Shown: in pieces, positions 33,230 through 44,190 of the stretch
How positions within the stretch are numbered: the first letter of the stretch is position 1
Layout: every line of letters starts with the position of its first letter
Origin: Chelonoidis abingdonii
Taxonomy: Eukaryota; Chordata; Testudines; Testudinidae
NCBI RefSeq assembly: GCF_003597395.2
Contig: NC_133773.1
Coordinates: 147,708,088-147,772,087 of the forward strand
Reading direction: 5' to 3'
Length of the DNA stretch: 64,000 bases
Notes under the pieces: generated by a model
Databases searched by the model: none
Told to the model about the DNA's origin: nothing
Seen by the model: only the letters and a program-made list of their open reading frames with translations
Translations under genes and position numbers: made by a program

Positions 33230-34800
33230 GAACTCAGACAGAAAAATGATAAAAGACAAAAACATCCTATCACCCACGGGCAAATACTTTTCACAAAATG
33301 ACTGCTTCTTGGAGCAGCTAGTCCGGGAACCCACAAGAGGGGAGCAATTCTTGATTTAGTCATAAGTGGAGCACAGAATCTGGTCCAAGAGGTGAATATA
33401 GCTGGACTGCTTGGTAATAGTGACTATATCATAATAAAATTTAAGATCCCAGTGGAGAGGGGGAGGGGACACCACAGCAGCCCACCACTGTAGTATTTAA
33501 TTTCAGAAAGGGGAACTACACAGAAATGAGGAAGTTAAACAGAAATTAAAAGGTACAGCGCCAAAAGTGAAATCCCTGCAAACTGCATGGCAATTTTTAA
33601 ACATAGCCTCTGTTCATCAGAGGATGGAGATGGATGGCAGGAGAGAGATCACTTGATCATTGCCTGTTAGGCTCACTTCCTCTGGAACACCTGGCATTGG
33701 CCACTGGGCTAGATGGACCTTTGGTCTGACCTGGTACGGCCGTTCTTATGTTCTTATACCATAATAGAGGCTCAATTTAAATGTAGACCCCAAATTAAAA
33801 AACATAGTAAGAGAACCAAAAAAATGCTACCGTGGCTAAACAACAAAGTAAAAGAAGCAGTGAGAGGCAAAAAGGCATCCTTTAAACATTGTAAGTTTGA
33901 ATCATAGAATATCAGGGTTGAAAGGGACCTCAGGAGATCATCTAGTCCAACCCCCTGCTCAAAGCAGGACTAATCCCCAAGCAGATTTTTGCCCCAGATC
34001 CCTAAATGGCCCTCTCAAGGATTGAACCCAGAATCCTGGGTTTAGTAGGCCAAAGCTCAAACCATTGAGCTATCTGTCCCCCTAGTGAGGAAAATAGAAA
34101 CGAACATAAACTGGCAAATGAAGTGTAAAAATATAATTAGGAAGGTCAAAAAAGAATGTGAAGAACAGCTAGCCAAAGACAAAAAATAACAGCAAAAATA
34201 TTTTAAAGTACATCAGAAGCAGGAGGCCTGTTAAACAACCCAGTGGGGCCACTAAACAATCGAGATGCTAAAGGAGCAGTCAAGGAAGATAAGGCCATTG
34301 CCAAGAAACTAAATGAATTCTTTCCATTGGTCTTCACGGCTGAGGATGTGAGGGAGATTCCCAAACCTGAGCCATTCTTTTTAGGTGGCAAATCTGAGGA
34401 ACTGTCCCAAACTGAGGTGTCATTAGAGGAAGTTTTGGAACAAATTGATAAACAAAACAGTAATAAGCCTCAAGGACCAGATGGTATCACCCAAGAGTTC
34501 TGGAGGACCCCAAATGTGAAATTGCAGAGCTACTAACTGTAGTTTGTAACCTATTGTTTAAATCAGCTTCTGTACCAGATGACTGGATGATTGCAAATGT
34601 GATGCCAATTTTTAAAAAAGGGTCTAGAGGAGATCCCAAAAATTATAGGGTGCTAAACCTAACTTCAATACCAGGCAAACTGGTTGAAATTATAGTAAAG
34701 AACAGAATTATCAGACACCTAGATAAACACTATTTGTAGGGGGAAGAGACAACATGGTTTTTGTAAAGAGAAATCATGCCTCACCACTTGTCAGAGGATT
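33230..34800 (+). mobile_element. CR1/L3-type LINE fragment (endonuclease end to reverse transcriptase), interrupted
   Basis: The plus strand shows endonuclease-end text (FLEQLVREPTRGE near 33310-33345), then KKMLPWLNNKVKEAVRGKK, then KAIAKKLNEFFPLVFTAED, then EVLEQIDKQNSNKPQGPDGI and FKSASVPDDWMIANVMPIFK, NLTSIPGKLVEIIVKNRI. These are the order and motifs expected of a CR1-clade element. It is frame-broken, lacks the YADD catalytic region, and is interrupted by LINE-tail debris near 33,600-33,760 and by the SINE at 33900-34085. Confidence 0.85.
33900..34085 (-). mobile_element. tRNA-headed SINE with CR1-like tail (turtle Cry I type)
   Basis: Read on the minus strand, a tRNA-like head (GATAGCTCAATGGTTTGAGC as an A-box region, then GGGTTCAATCC as a B box) is followed by a unique body and a tail identical to the CR1 3' end (TCCCTTTCAACCCTGATATTC, TATGATT). 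A second copy is at 63066-63233. This head-tail combination is what is known for cryptodiran turtle SINEs. Confidence 0.85.
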
Positions 34801-34859
34801 TTGTGAAGGCCAAGACTATAACAGGCTTCAGGAAAGAACTAGATAAGTTCATGGAGGAT

Positions 34860-35260
34860 AGGTCCATCAATAGCTATTAGCCAGGATGGACAGAGATGGT
34901 CTCCCTAGCCTCTGTTTCTTTCCTGGGTGCTGGCTGGTGAGTCTTGCCCACATGCTCAGGATTTAACTGATTGCCATATTTGGGGTGGAAGGAATTTTCC
35001 TCCAGGGCAGATTGGCAGAGGCCCGGAGGTTTTTCACCTTTCTGCAGCATGGGGCACTGGGTCACTTGCTGGAGATTCTCTGCAGCTGAGTGATCAGGTT
35101 CTCAAACCACGATTTGAGGACTCGCTTCAGACTCGTCAACAAATAGGTTAGGTATGTTACTGAAGCATGATGGTGAGATCTGTGGCCTGCATTGTGCTAG
35201 GAGGTCAGATAGTATGATCATAATAGGTCCTTCTGACCTTAAAGTCTATGAGTCTATGTT
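34860..35260 (+). mobile_element. LINE 3'-tail fragment
   Basis: Plus-orientation copy of the tail at 22442-22905, ending in ATAGGTCCTTCTGACCTTAA and the short repeat TCTATGAGTCTATG that is typical of these LINE 3' ends. Confidence 0.7.
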
Positions 35261-35667
35261 TGCCAAAGATGGGATATGGGTGACAGGGGTGGATCACTTG
35301 ATGATTCCCTGTTCTGTTCATTCCCTCTGGGACACCTGGCACTGGTCCAGTTGTTGGAGACAGTGTACTGGGCGATGACCTTTGGTGTGCTGTCTAGTAG
35401 GGCCGATTCTTATGTGCTTATGAGCATGCTGAACAGAAGACTTTGACCAAGGTCCTTTCACCATAGGCCTTTTAAGCAAGTAAGCCTGTATGGTGTAACA
35501 AGGACGTCCTCTTCTATTGGATTGGTTAACTGTCGTTAAATAGATTAGGAAACAAAGCGGTAGGAATAAATGTTTCATGTTTCAGAATGCGGAGAGATGG
35601 TAAATAGTGGTGCCACCCACGGGTCTGTATGGGACTAGTGCTGTTCAACATATTCATAAATGACCTG

Positions 35668-35890
35668 TGTGATGTTATTGCTATAAACTGGACCATATAG
35701 AACATGAGTTGCAACCAAGGTCCTGTAGTGGCACCAGATCTTATGTAAAGGGTCATATAAGGTGTCTAAGACCAGGTTACGGGTTACTGGTTATGATTAT
35801 GCTGTCTGTATGTTCTGTATTTTTTGTAGTTGAAGTTATGAATATTGGCTGTGTATTGTCTGTATTTCAAACGTGTGTTGTTGTTACTGG
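35668..35890 (+). mobile_element. 5' fragment of the LTR family seen at 2540
   Basis: TGTGATGTTATTGCTATAAA and the following about 220 bp match the start of the 2540-3613 LTR closely. The copy is cut off where another LTR begins at 35892. Confidence 0.8.
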
Positions 35891-35891
35891 G

Positions 35892-36905
35892 TGTCATAAG
35901 TAGATAGGTAATCAGGTAAGGGTTAAGTTTCTTTTACCTGAAAGGGTAACCAAACACCTGACCAGAGGACCAATCAGAGAACTGGATTGTTTAAAGTCAG
36001 GGCGGGAATTTGTATACTCGGGGTCTTTTTTGTTTTTCGGCTGTGAGTAAACAAGGTTTCCTCCTAACTCCTTCTTATTTCAAATATTTATACCAAAGTC
36101 TATGAGTACAAAGGAACCCAAAGCAATTCGGCTATGAGGAGCTTTGTGTTGTACGAATAGAGTGGATGGCTGTGTCTTTTGTTGTTTCTCGGCTGTGAGT
36201 TAACAAGCTTTCTCCTACCTGCATCTTATCTCCAAGTGTCTCCTACACATCTGTAGTACAAAGGAACCCAAGCAATTCGGCTATGAGGAGCTGTGGGTTG
36301 TATTTACATGTATGTGATTGGTTGGACTGGTTTAATCGGGCTATCTTTTAAATCAGACTGTTTCTTCATATTTCTTATAAGCAAGAGCCTGTAATTGAGT
36401 TTCTTAATGCAAAATTATTGTTTTATATTTTCTTTCTTTTTTTTTCTATAAAGTTTCTTTTTAAACCTTGTGAAAGTTTCTTTTTCTAGTAAGGCAGAGA
36501 AAGTGAAACCTCTGTATCAGGTACTGTCTCCCTCACAGGAAGGCAGGCACGGGGAAGGCAAAGCCAAGCTGTGGTATTTTGCATCTCAATGTCCTGAGGG
36601 CAGAGAACGCTTATCTCTTTGGAAGAGAGAACCCCGGTTTTGATACTTGCAGGCTAGACCAAGAGCAAGCCTGGGAAGGAGGGGAAGGGGTTTTCTCCCT
36701 GCTTTAGCATCAAGGGATTGGAATCTGGATGTCCACCTAAGGGAGGGTTGGGGACACCAGAGAGAGGAAAGGGGGGATCAGGCCCTAGCAATTCCTGATC
36801 TGGTGGCAGCCTATCAGATCTAAGCTGGAGATTAAGCTTAGAGAACTTCATGCTAGTACTTCAATTTGAACTCTAATGTTCAAATTGAGGATTAATACTA
36901 TGACA
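35892..36905 (+). mobile_element. LTR of the TGTCATAA...ACTATGACA family
   Basis: Starts TGTCATAAGTAGATAGGTAA and ends TTAATACTATGACA. It shares blocks with the solo LTR at 41598-42482 (CACCTGACCAGAGGACCAATC; AAGCTTAGAGAACTTCATGC-type end). It contains an internal diverged direct repeat around TTCGGCTATGAGGAGCT (about 36128 and 36277). It joins a truncated LTR of another family with no intact target duplication, so an end was probably lost by recombination or deletion. Confidence 0.78.
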
Positions 36906-38004
36906 TTATAGTCATTATATATCATTAATACTATGACAATATGACAATATATTGAAAATATAGAAAATATCCCAAATATTGAAATAAATGGTATTCTATT
37001 GTTAACAGTGAGATTAATCATGATTCATTTTTTTAATCGCTTGACAACCCTAATTTATGTCTTCCATGGGATGATATCTTGAGCTCGCTAGTGATTTTAG
37101 CCTCACAACTTCCATGTGGGGCAGATAAAGAATCTAGTAACTATGACCTCGATCCTGCAAACACTGAGTCATTGCCACTGGTTCAGGCCTATCTGGTCCC
37201 CATGTATGGACTCCAAAGGGGTAAATCCACTCAAGATTGTGAGGTGCTCAGGTACCTGTCTTAGGTACTTGGCCCTCATTCCCCCAGTGGGTACCTGATA
37301 GGGAGGAGGGAGAATGAGAAGGGGCTGGTAAGGAGCTAGTCTGCTGCAGCCGGAGATGGAATGATTTAACTGGACTTCACGCACTGGCCCCAGGGGAACT
37401 CAAAATATTCAGTTCATTTAAATGAACAGAATTGTGCTCCTGGGGGATCTTTGCACTAACAACTTGGAGCAACACGAAGGACAAATTCATCCCAAGTTTC
37501 CCTGTTTGTTCTCAAGTATTTTTTTAACCACCGGACTGTGTCACTTGGACATTTGAGCAGGTTCTGTGCGTGCCCAAGGACGACGACAAACTAACAGCAC
37601 CGAGAGCAGGGAATGCAGCTGCAGGTTTAATGGCAGGTTTGCTAGGAGGGCTCCTGGATCCTGGAAAGTCAGTCCATTGCCTTGGTGGGGATGCCACAGG
37701 CACTGCTGCCAAGTTCCAGGGCCGGAGAAGAGGAGGAGTCGCGGGTTATCTCTTTTTCCGGTAATAGCACACCGTGCGAGTGGTGAACGCTTGGAAGAGA
37801 AGATGGAGCGAAGGAGGACCGGGGCCTCTTTCCTCTTCCTGAGTTTATAATTCTAACTGAAACCAGGAAGGGGACAAGCCAGGGAAATTAAACCAGGTCG
37901 CTGGGAACTATTTTCTCAGCCAAGGGTTTGGCAAGTAGCCTGCTGTGATCTAGACTATCTTCAGTCCCATCCTCTCCCAACACACACAGCTACAACCAAC
38001 CGCT
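36906..38004. other. Intergenic; contains the 3' flank of the arginine-rich ORF
   Basis: AT-rich at the left (36900-37060), then unique sequence. On the minus strand, 3' of the arginine-rich ORF, there are possible acceptors (GATCACAG near 37946; GGTTTCAG near 37862) and an ATTAAA poly(A)-type signal near 37632. No other gene was recognised. Confidence 0.45.
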
Positions 38005-38133
38005 TCAATACGCTCCGGTCCCCTTACCTCTCCTCTGTCGCCTCCTCCTCTCATGCTTGGCTCGCCTTCTCCTCCCCCCATGTCCCCTTCTTTTGTTTTT
38101 CCTGGTAGCAGGCGCGCAGGGGCATCTCGCCAT
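38005..38133 (-). CDS. Short arginine-rich, protamine-like protein (42 aa), candidate
   Basis: The ORF begins MARCPCAPATRKNKRRGHGG, continues RRRRAKHERRRRQRRG and ends KGTGAY. It has 14 Arg and 4 Lys in 42 residues and two cysteines near the start. A start of MAR, Arg runs and a C-terminal Tyr recall sauropsid and mammalian sperm protamines, which package DNA in the sperm nucleus. A TATA-like box (TTTAAATAAAG, 38261-38251) lies about 120 bp upstream, so the 5' leader would be about 95 bases, similar to protamine genes. AGAG|GTAAGG after codon 35 is also a good donor; splicing would replace the last seven residues. It is not the syntenic PRM locus known in mammals. A chance ORF on a purine-rich strand is the main alternative. 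Confidence 0.38.
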   Translation of the reverse strand: MARCPCAPATRKNKRRGHGGRRRRAKHERRRRQRRGKGTGAY

Positions 38134-38250
38134 TGTCTGGGGCCTGGGGTGGTATTAAAACTGCAGGGAAAGGAGCATCCCTTGTAGGCTGTGCCAGGCC
38201 AGTTCTTTTCTGGTGCTGACCCTGAGCTCAGAAGAGGCGCTTCAACTGGG

Positions 38251-38261
38251 CTTTATTTAAA
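38251..38261 (-). promoter_or_regulatory. TATA-like box upstream of the arginine-rich ORF
   Basis: TTTAAATAAAG on the minus strand, about 120 bp before the ATG at 38133. Spacing fits a start site near 38230. It has meaning only if the ORF is a gene. Confidence 0.35.
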
Positions 38262-39480
38262 GGGGCAGCTTTGATACGACAATGGCTCCAGCATCCCGGG
38301 TCATTTCAACATGACCATATAAGGCAGAGACAACCTCTGGGATCTGTAGCCAGCAGAGACAGGGTCAAGGCTCAGATTTTACTTTAGGAAGTGGCCTGGA
38401 TGAGGTGAGGAACGGGGACTTCACCCTTCCCACAGGTTTTCAAACAAATATCCCTGAGTCTGGCATCTGTACACAGTGTGTCTGTCTACCTCGGGTATTT
38501 ATCTGACCCCAGTATTGAAGCGCCTCACAATCTGTAATGTATTTACCCTCACAAGACCCTTGTGAGGCAGGGCCGGGCTACTTGTGTCTGGGGTCAAGAG
38601 AGGTGAAGAGCCAGATCTAGAAGGCTTTTAGGACTAAAGAGGCAGAAAGAGCTTGGGTGAGGTTTCAAAATCCCCCAGGTAAGAACACAAAAACAGCCAG
38701 ATTGGGTCAGACCAAAGGTCCATCTAGCCCAGTGTCCTGTCTTCCCCCAGTGAAGAGACTCTGTCCCCTCTGTTGGCCGGGCCCCTAACCCTCCTGGAGC
38801 TCATTGATACCCAGTTTAGGTGCTTTGGAAAGTCCCATGTGATGCTCCTCTGCACATTTAGGCACCTAAACACCTTTGAAAATCTAGCCTTGAGGGTCTG
38901 TCTACACTAGGAGACAAAGGCAGAACGAGATCCAGTGGCTGGAAACTGAAGTGAGACAAATTCAGATTAGAAAAAGGCACGAATTTTTAACTGTGAGAGG
39001 AATTTCCCAATGGGACTTACCGAGGCAGACAGGGAGTTCTCAGAGTTATGCTCTAGCCCAGACAGAAGTTATGGGCCTGACACCAAAACGACTGAGCGAG
39101 GATCATGTCAGTTCCTTCTGGCCTGATGAAATATTTGTATTTCTAATTTTCAGTCATCAAAATTCAGTAATAACAAAATCCCCCTCTGTCCCCACCCTTC
39201 TAGCAAGACATTTAAAACAATAGCATTCATTGTGTGTCAGTGACCCTAAACTTCAGAAGAAATACTTCCAATGCACTTTGCTGGGCATCAGCCGGTGACT
39301 GAAGCAAACTAACATAAGGGGGCTCTAGGTAAAGCACTATTTAAAAGAAATTTAATTACTCTGTAATCGCATTATGAAAGGACATAGACGTGGGAAAGAA
39401 ATGCATTTTTCTTGCCGTCCTGTGAGGTCCCCTGCAAAAACTATGGAAAGGGGCTCAGAGTGCCCATCATGAATGTGTGA
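38262..39480. other. Intergenic; antisense LINE tail remnant
   Basis: Unique sequence with an antisense LINE 3'-tail fragment at about 38686-38760 (CAGATTGGGTCAGACCAAAG then GTCCATCTAGCCCAGTGTCC). No gene was recognised. Confidence 0.5.
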
Positions 39481-41050
39481 AAGGAAAAATGTTGTTGTTA
39501 CAGGAGATGTCAGTCTGGGAGGCATATTCTGGAGACCACATGCAGCCTTTAAAAAAAATCATAGGGAAAATAATTTTCTTACCCAAAAGGGATTGAATCC
39601 AACATGGGGTAACTCTTATTTTGTACCTTATTGGGATGGATAAAACTGAACTGATCTTTGGACTGAAAGTTGGTGGTTTTGCCTACGGACCAATGATTAT
39701 GACCTGATTAAATTTATTATGGGCAAACAGAAGACCAGTGATATCCATATTTGGTGCTTCAAGAGGGCTAATTCCCCAAAGGTGAGGGAAAGTATGAGTG
39801 AAATTGATTGGGAGGAAACATTTAGACAAAAAAATGTTAATGAAAATTTGGAGTTGTTTAAGAAGAGTTTACTAAATATCCAAAAACACACCATTCCACC
39901 ATATGAAAGAGTACACAATTTTGGTTAAAAGCACATCCTGAGAAAGAAGGGAAATGAAGATAGATAGATAGATAGATTAGATGTTTCTAAAATCTCTCTC
40001 TCTCTCTCTCTATCTAGTGAACAAGATGCAGTGTTGAAAATTGATAAGGAAAGCTAAAGACATTAGGGAAAAATCTATGACTGGCAGGCTAAGAACAGTA
40101 AAAAAGAGTTTTTAAGTATATCAGGAACCAGAGAAATACTAAGAATGGTATATGCCAATGACTACTGGAGATGGTAAAATTGTTATAATGATGCAGAAGA
40201 GACAAACGCATTTAACTTAGTACTACATGACATTCTGATATAAAAAAAAGCCCTATACAAGATACATAAAGCACAAATTAAATAGATTAAGAACAGTCTG
40301 CTTGAGAGATCTTGCAAAATAGCTGTCAACGAGGAATCATAATTGAATGAGGATGTTTCTAACAAGCTTTAGGGTCAGTTCTAGGCTTGATGACATTCAA
40401 TATTTTATCAATGAGCTGGAAGTATATCTAAAATCACTGCTGATCAAATTTGAAGATGACACAGTGTAGTGTGATCTGAATCCCTTGGTAAACTGGACCC
40501 ATTCCAACAAAATGTGTCGTATTAAAACAGTGGCCAAATGGCAAGGTTATACATGTAGGAAGAAAGAATGCAGCGGATGTAGAAACAGGGGGTGGGGTGG
40601 GGAGGGAAGATGGTTATCAGTGTTCATGGCACTGGTGAGACAAATACTAGAATTCTGGTGCCCAAATTTTAAAAAGGATTTTGAAATATTGGAGAGGAGG
40701 AAGAAAAGAGAGAGAGAGATTAAAAAAAAAGAAGAAAACCGAGGGGGCAGAAAAATGCCATACAGTGAGAGACTGAAAGAGCTCTGTTTTTCTGTTTAAG
40801 CTCAGAAAAGATAAGAGCAAAATGGGTACTAAAGGGCTCGTTAATCTAGCGCAGAAAGGCAAAACAAGAACCAACAGCTGGGAGTTATAGTCAGGCCAAG
40901 TGAAATTAGAAATGAGCACAAATGTTTAACCGTGAGGCTGATTGAGCATTAGAACAAACTACCAAAAGGTGTGGTGGGTTCTCCAACTCTTGATGATTTC
41001 AAATCAGGACTGCAAGGGATATGGAAATGTTGGATCTACCAGAAAGAAAG
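39481..41050 (+). mobile_element. Degenerate LINE (CR1/L3 class)
   Basis: Old LINE with text typical of the endonuclease and 3' parts in plus orientation: GATGTCAGTCTGGGAGGCAT near 39510, ATCAATGAGCTGGAAG near 40408 (INELE), AATTTGAAGATGACACAGTG near 40447 (KFEDDTV, a changed FADDT site), then a tail ending near 41030 (TTCTCCAACTCTTGATGATT). Frame-broken throughout. Confidence 0.7.
39957..40016. repeat. GATA and CT microsatellites
   Basis: AGATAGATAGATAGATAGAT at 39958-39978 is followed by a (CT)n run at about 39992-40014. Confidence 0.9.
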
Positions 41051-41597
41051 GCATCCCTTCCCAGGCTCCACCTCCAGAGAAAAGTTGGATGGGAGGAGAG
41101 CACAAATCTTTTCAATAAACTATTGAAATCATTCATTTCAGTCGCCTCATTTTGATGTTACCATTTCAACTTGTATATGAATTATATTATAGTTGATAAT
41201 ATAATGTGTCAGTCTTATATAATAAAATATGTATTCAAAGTATGATCTATTAATACAATTCCATTACATTAATATATCTACATTAAAAATTATTGTGCTA
41301 AATTATAATATAAAAGTCAAAATGATAAAGATGAAACAAAGCACTTCAACTTTATCAAAATAAAATATTGTTTTGATATTTCCATAATGAAATTTCAGAA
41401 ATTCTTTTTAATGGAAAAAAGACTTTTCATTCAGATTCTGGGCAGAATCTCTATTTTATAGCAGGGGGTCTCAAACTTCATTGCACTGCGACTCTCTTCT
41501 GACAATAAAAATGACAACACGACTCCAGGAGGGGGTGGGGGGCGTGAAGCCTGAGCCTGCCTGAGCCCCACTGCCCTGGAGGAAGGGGGGCGGGGGC
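41051..41597. other. AT-rich intergenic sequence
   Basis: Very AT-rich stretch (for example TAATATAATGTGTCAG, AATAAAATATG), then a short GC-rich flank to the LTR. Nothing recognised. Confidence 0.5.
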
Positions 41598-42482
41598 TGT
41601 CATAAACAGATAGCTATGGGTTAATGTCTCTTTCACCTGGAAAGGGTTAACAAACAGTGACCTGCAACACCTGACCAGAGGACCAATCAGGAAAGAAGAT
41701 ACTTTCAAATCTCGGGGGGGGGAAGCCTTTGTTTGTGGGTGGGGTTTGCTTTGTTCTCTCTGGTCCTGGAAGGGACTAGAGGTGCAACCAGGTTTCTTGC
41801 CAATCTCCCTGCTACAGTCTCTTATACATTCAGAATAGTGAGTATTGAGTAGAGAGGCGTTATAGTCTTTTGATTTTTCTGTTTGCAACTGTGTATCTGG
41901 CTGGTAGAATTTAATGTGTATTTGGCTGAAAGTATCTTAAATGTATTTCTGCTAGAGAAAGCTTTTCTCTATTGTCTATAAGCTGAAGACCTGAAATATT
42001 ACCATCTAGATTACAGAGAAACTTGTACTTTTTTTTTCTTTCTTATTAAAGTTTTGCTTTTAAGACTGATTTTTTTCTCCTGGTTAAGCTCAAAGGAACT
42101 GAGTCTGTACTTACCAGGGAAGTGGGGATAGGGGGAAAAGGGGAATCCTGTTTAGATTCACAGAGCTTGAATCTTTATTGCCTCTGGGTGAGGTGGAAGC
42201 CTCTGTTTTAAGATTCAAGAGTTTGGATCACAGTATTCCAGTAACCCAGGAGGGAAAGCCTAGGAGAGGCACTGGTGAGGAAAGAGTACTTTCCTTGTTA
42301 GGATCCAGGGGGTCTGGATCTTGGGGGTCCCCAGGGAAGGTTTTGGGGGACCAGAGTTTATCAGGTACTCAGATCCTGATTGGTGGCAGCGTATCAGATC
42401 AAGCTGGTAATTAAGCTTAGAGGACTTCATGCTAGTACCTCAGTTGACTCTAAGGTTCAGATGAGGAAAGTATACTATGACA
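41598..42482 (+). mobile_element. Solo LTR with 5-bp target duplication GGGGC
   Basis: 885-bp LTR with TGTCATAAACAGATAGCTAT at the start and GTATACTATGACA at the end, flanked by GGGGC (41593-41597 and 42483-42487). It contains the TATTAAAG and T-rich stretch expected near an LTR polyadenylation region (about 42030-42060). Same family as 35892-36905 and the 3' fragment at 51485-51842. No coding region. Confidence 0.88.
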
Positions 42483-43879
42483 GGGGCAAAGCCCAAGCCC
42501 TACCACCCTGGTGTGGGAAGCCAAAGCAGAAGGCCAAGGCTCCATTCCCAGCTGGCAGGATGTAGCCTCGGAAATGTAGGCTAAGAGGCGGTGAACCAAG
42601 TCTAGGAATAAATGGTTGATTTTTATTCTGGCCAGAGATTATGAGTTGGTGCCACAAAGTACCCTGGGAGTACTGAAATTTCAGAGATTGATCTGGTAAA
42701 GGTGACTGTGTTTGGGGGAAGGGGGGGTGGTGCAGGTTAATGTTTAGGTTTGTCTGGACCAGAGAAAACATGTCTCAGAATGTGCAGCATTTCATAAAAA
42801 TGACATAGGGGACATAGAATCATAAACATAATGGGATGGAAAAGAAACCAGAAATGTAACACCATTATACAATCAGTGGAGACAAGAAGGATGCTACAGC
42901 AGAATTTTAAAAAAAGAATACTGAAAACATGCCATCTTCAAATCCCAAGAATGCCCCACTCCTTGTGTGCACTCAGTTCTGGATACCCCATAAATGAAAG
43001 GGGTTCAGAGATGCCTGTTCAAATGATTAGTGTCTCCCTTCATGAGGAGAAAATACCAGGCACTAATGGGTGTCACTGTTTCAGGGTAACTGCATCTGCA
43101 TTTCCCCTCCGTGGTCTAACAAGGGCACCCACTTTAGTCTTCCGGCTCCTATTTGGCACCTCTCTTGGGTGGAGACCCATGTCTCATACTCTCCTGCCCA
43201 GGGATTTGAAAGCGGCACATCCCCATCAAGACAGACTGTGATGTCCTCAGCAAGACAGACTGCCTATAACAGGCCGGCAGCTACACTTTGACCAGTGTAT
43301 TGCCAGCAACATAAGTTCCCACCCAGTTCCTTCTAAGCAAAGCACATCAATTCTTAAGGTAACATTTTCACAGAGAAAGCCTATTAAGACAACAAAAGAA
43401 CCTACATGCATTCTAGAAAGCTCACCTGAGGTCACCCCCAACACAGGCTCTGGTAGGTTTTAGTTCTTCCAAACCACAACTGGCTTTTCCCTGTGGTTAC
43501 AGATTCCTCTTAGATCCAGAACCAGGGTAGAGACTCTGCAGATCAGTTGTTTCTTTATACAGAAGGGACCAAAGACCTGAGCTGTAACAGGTGATCAGAA
43601 GACAATGCACCTCTCCTCAGGGCATAGCTTCAAAAGGCATGGTGGAGGTTGTATAACCAGAGCTGAGGAATTTGCATTACCCTCCCTCTAGGAATTAACC
43701 AGGAAACTTACTTAACACTGATTGTTCCAAAAGTCCATCCATCTCTGGCACCTTTTCAGTATAGTCCCAGATCTCCCATCTGTCACATCTTCCCCCTAGA
43801 GAGATGGCCCCTAGAGAGATGTAATCTTAATACAATCAGCTCTTTCCAGGACATGGCAGGAAATTGCCATCTGTGTCAC
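42483..43879. other. Intergenic, no recognised gene
   Basis: Includes a LINE-like fragment near 42790-43020 (AATCATAAACATAATGGGATGG, then CAGTTCTGGATACCCC). No conserved ORF. Confidence 0.45.
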
Positions 43880-44190
43880 AAAGGGCTTTTTCATCTAGTA
43901 GAGAAAGGCAGAACACAAATAAATGGCTGGAAGTTAAAGTTGGACAGTCCAATCAGGTTTTAGGCACACGTTTTTAACAGTCCCACTGGAACACACTCCG
44001 AAAGGAAACGAGTGAATTCTGCATCTCTGGAGGTCTCCAGTTCCAGCCTGGTAGCCTTTCTGGAACATCCTTTAGCCAGACACACATTACTGGGCTTAGT
44101 TTGGGGGTACTGGGTGAAATTTTCTGGGCTACTGAAGGCCAGGTTAGAGGCTCTAATGGTCCCTTCTAGTTTTAAAATCTATGAATGTAG
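43880..44190 (+). mobile_element. LINE 3'-end fragment
   Basis: Text such as AGGCAGAACACAAATAAATG, GCTGGAAGTTAAAGTTGGAC and GGTCCCTTCTAGTTTTAAAA is the 3' end of the same LINE class as 47200-47676 and 49500-49830. Confidence 0.65.

Noticed and set aside
33181..33760. Possible tRNA genes near SINE and LINE tails
   Set aside because: Only SINE-internal pol III boxes were found at 33900-34085 and 63066-63233; no complete cloverleaf of a functional tRNA.
37566..37850. 94- and 64-codon ORFs on the plus strand opposite the 3' flank of the Arg-rich ORF
   Set aside because: No similarity and no promoter or splice support.
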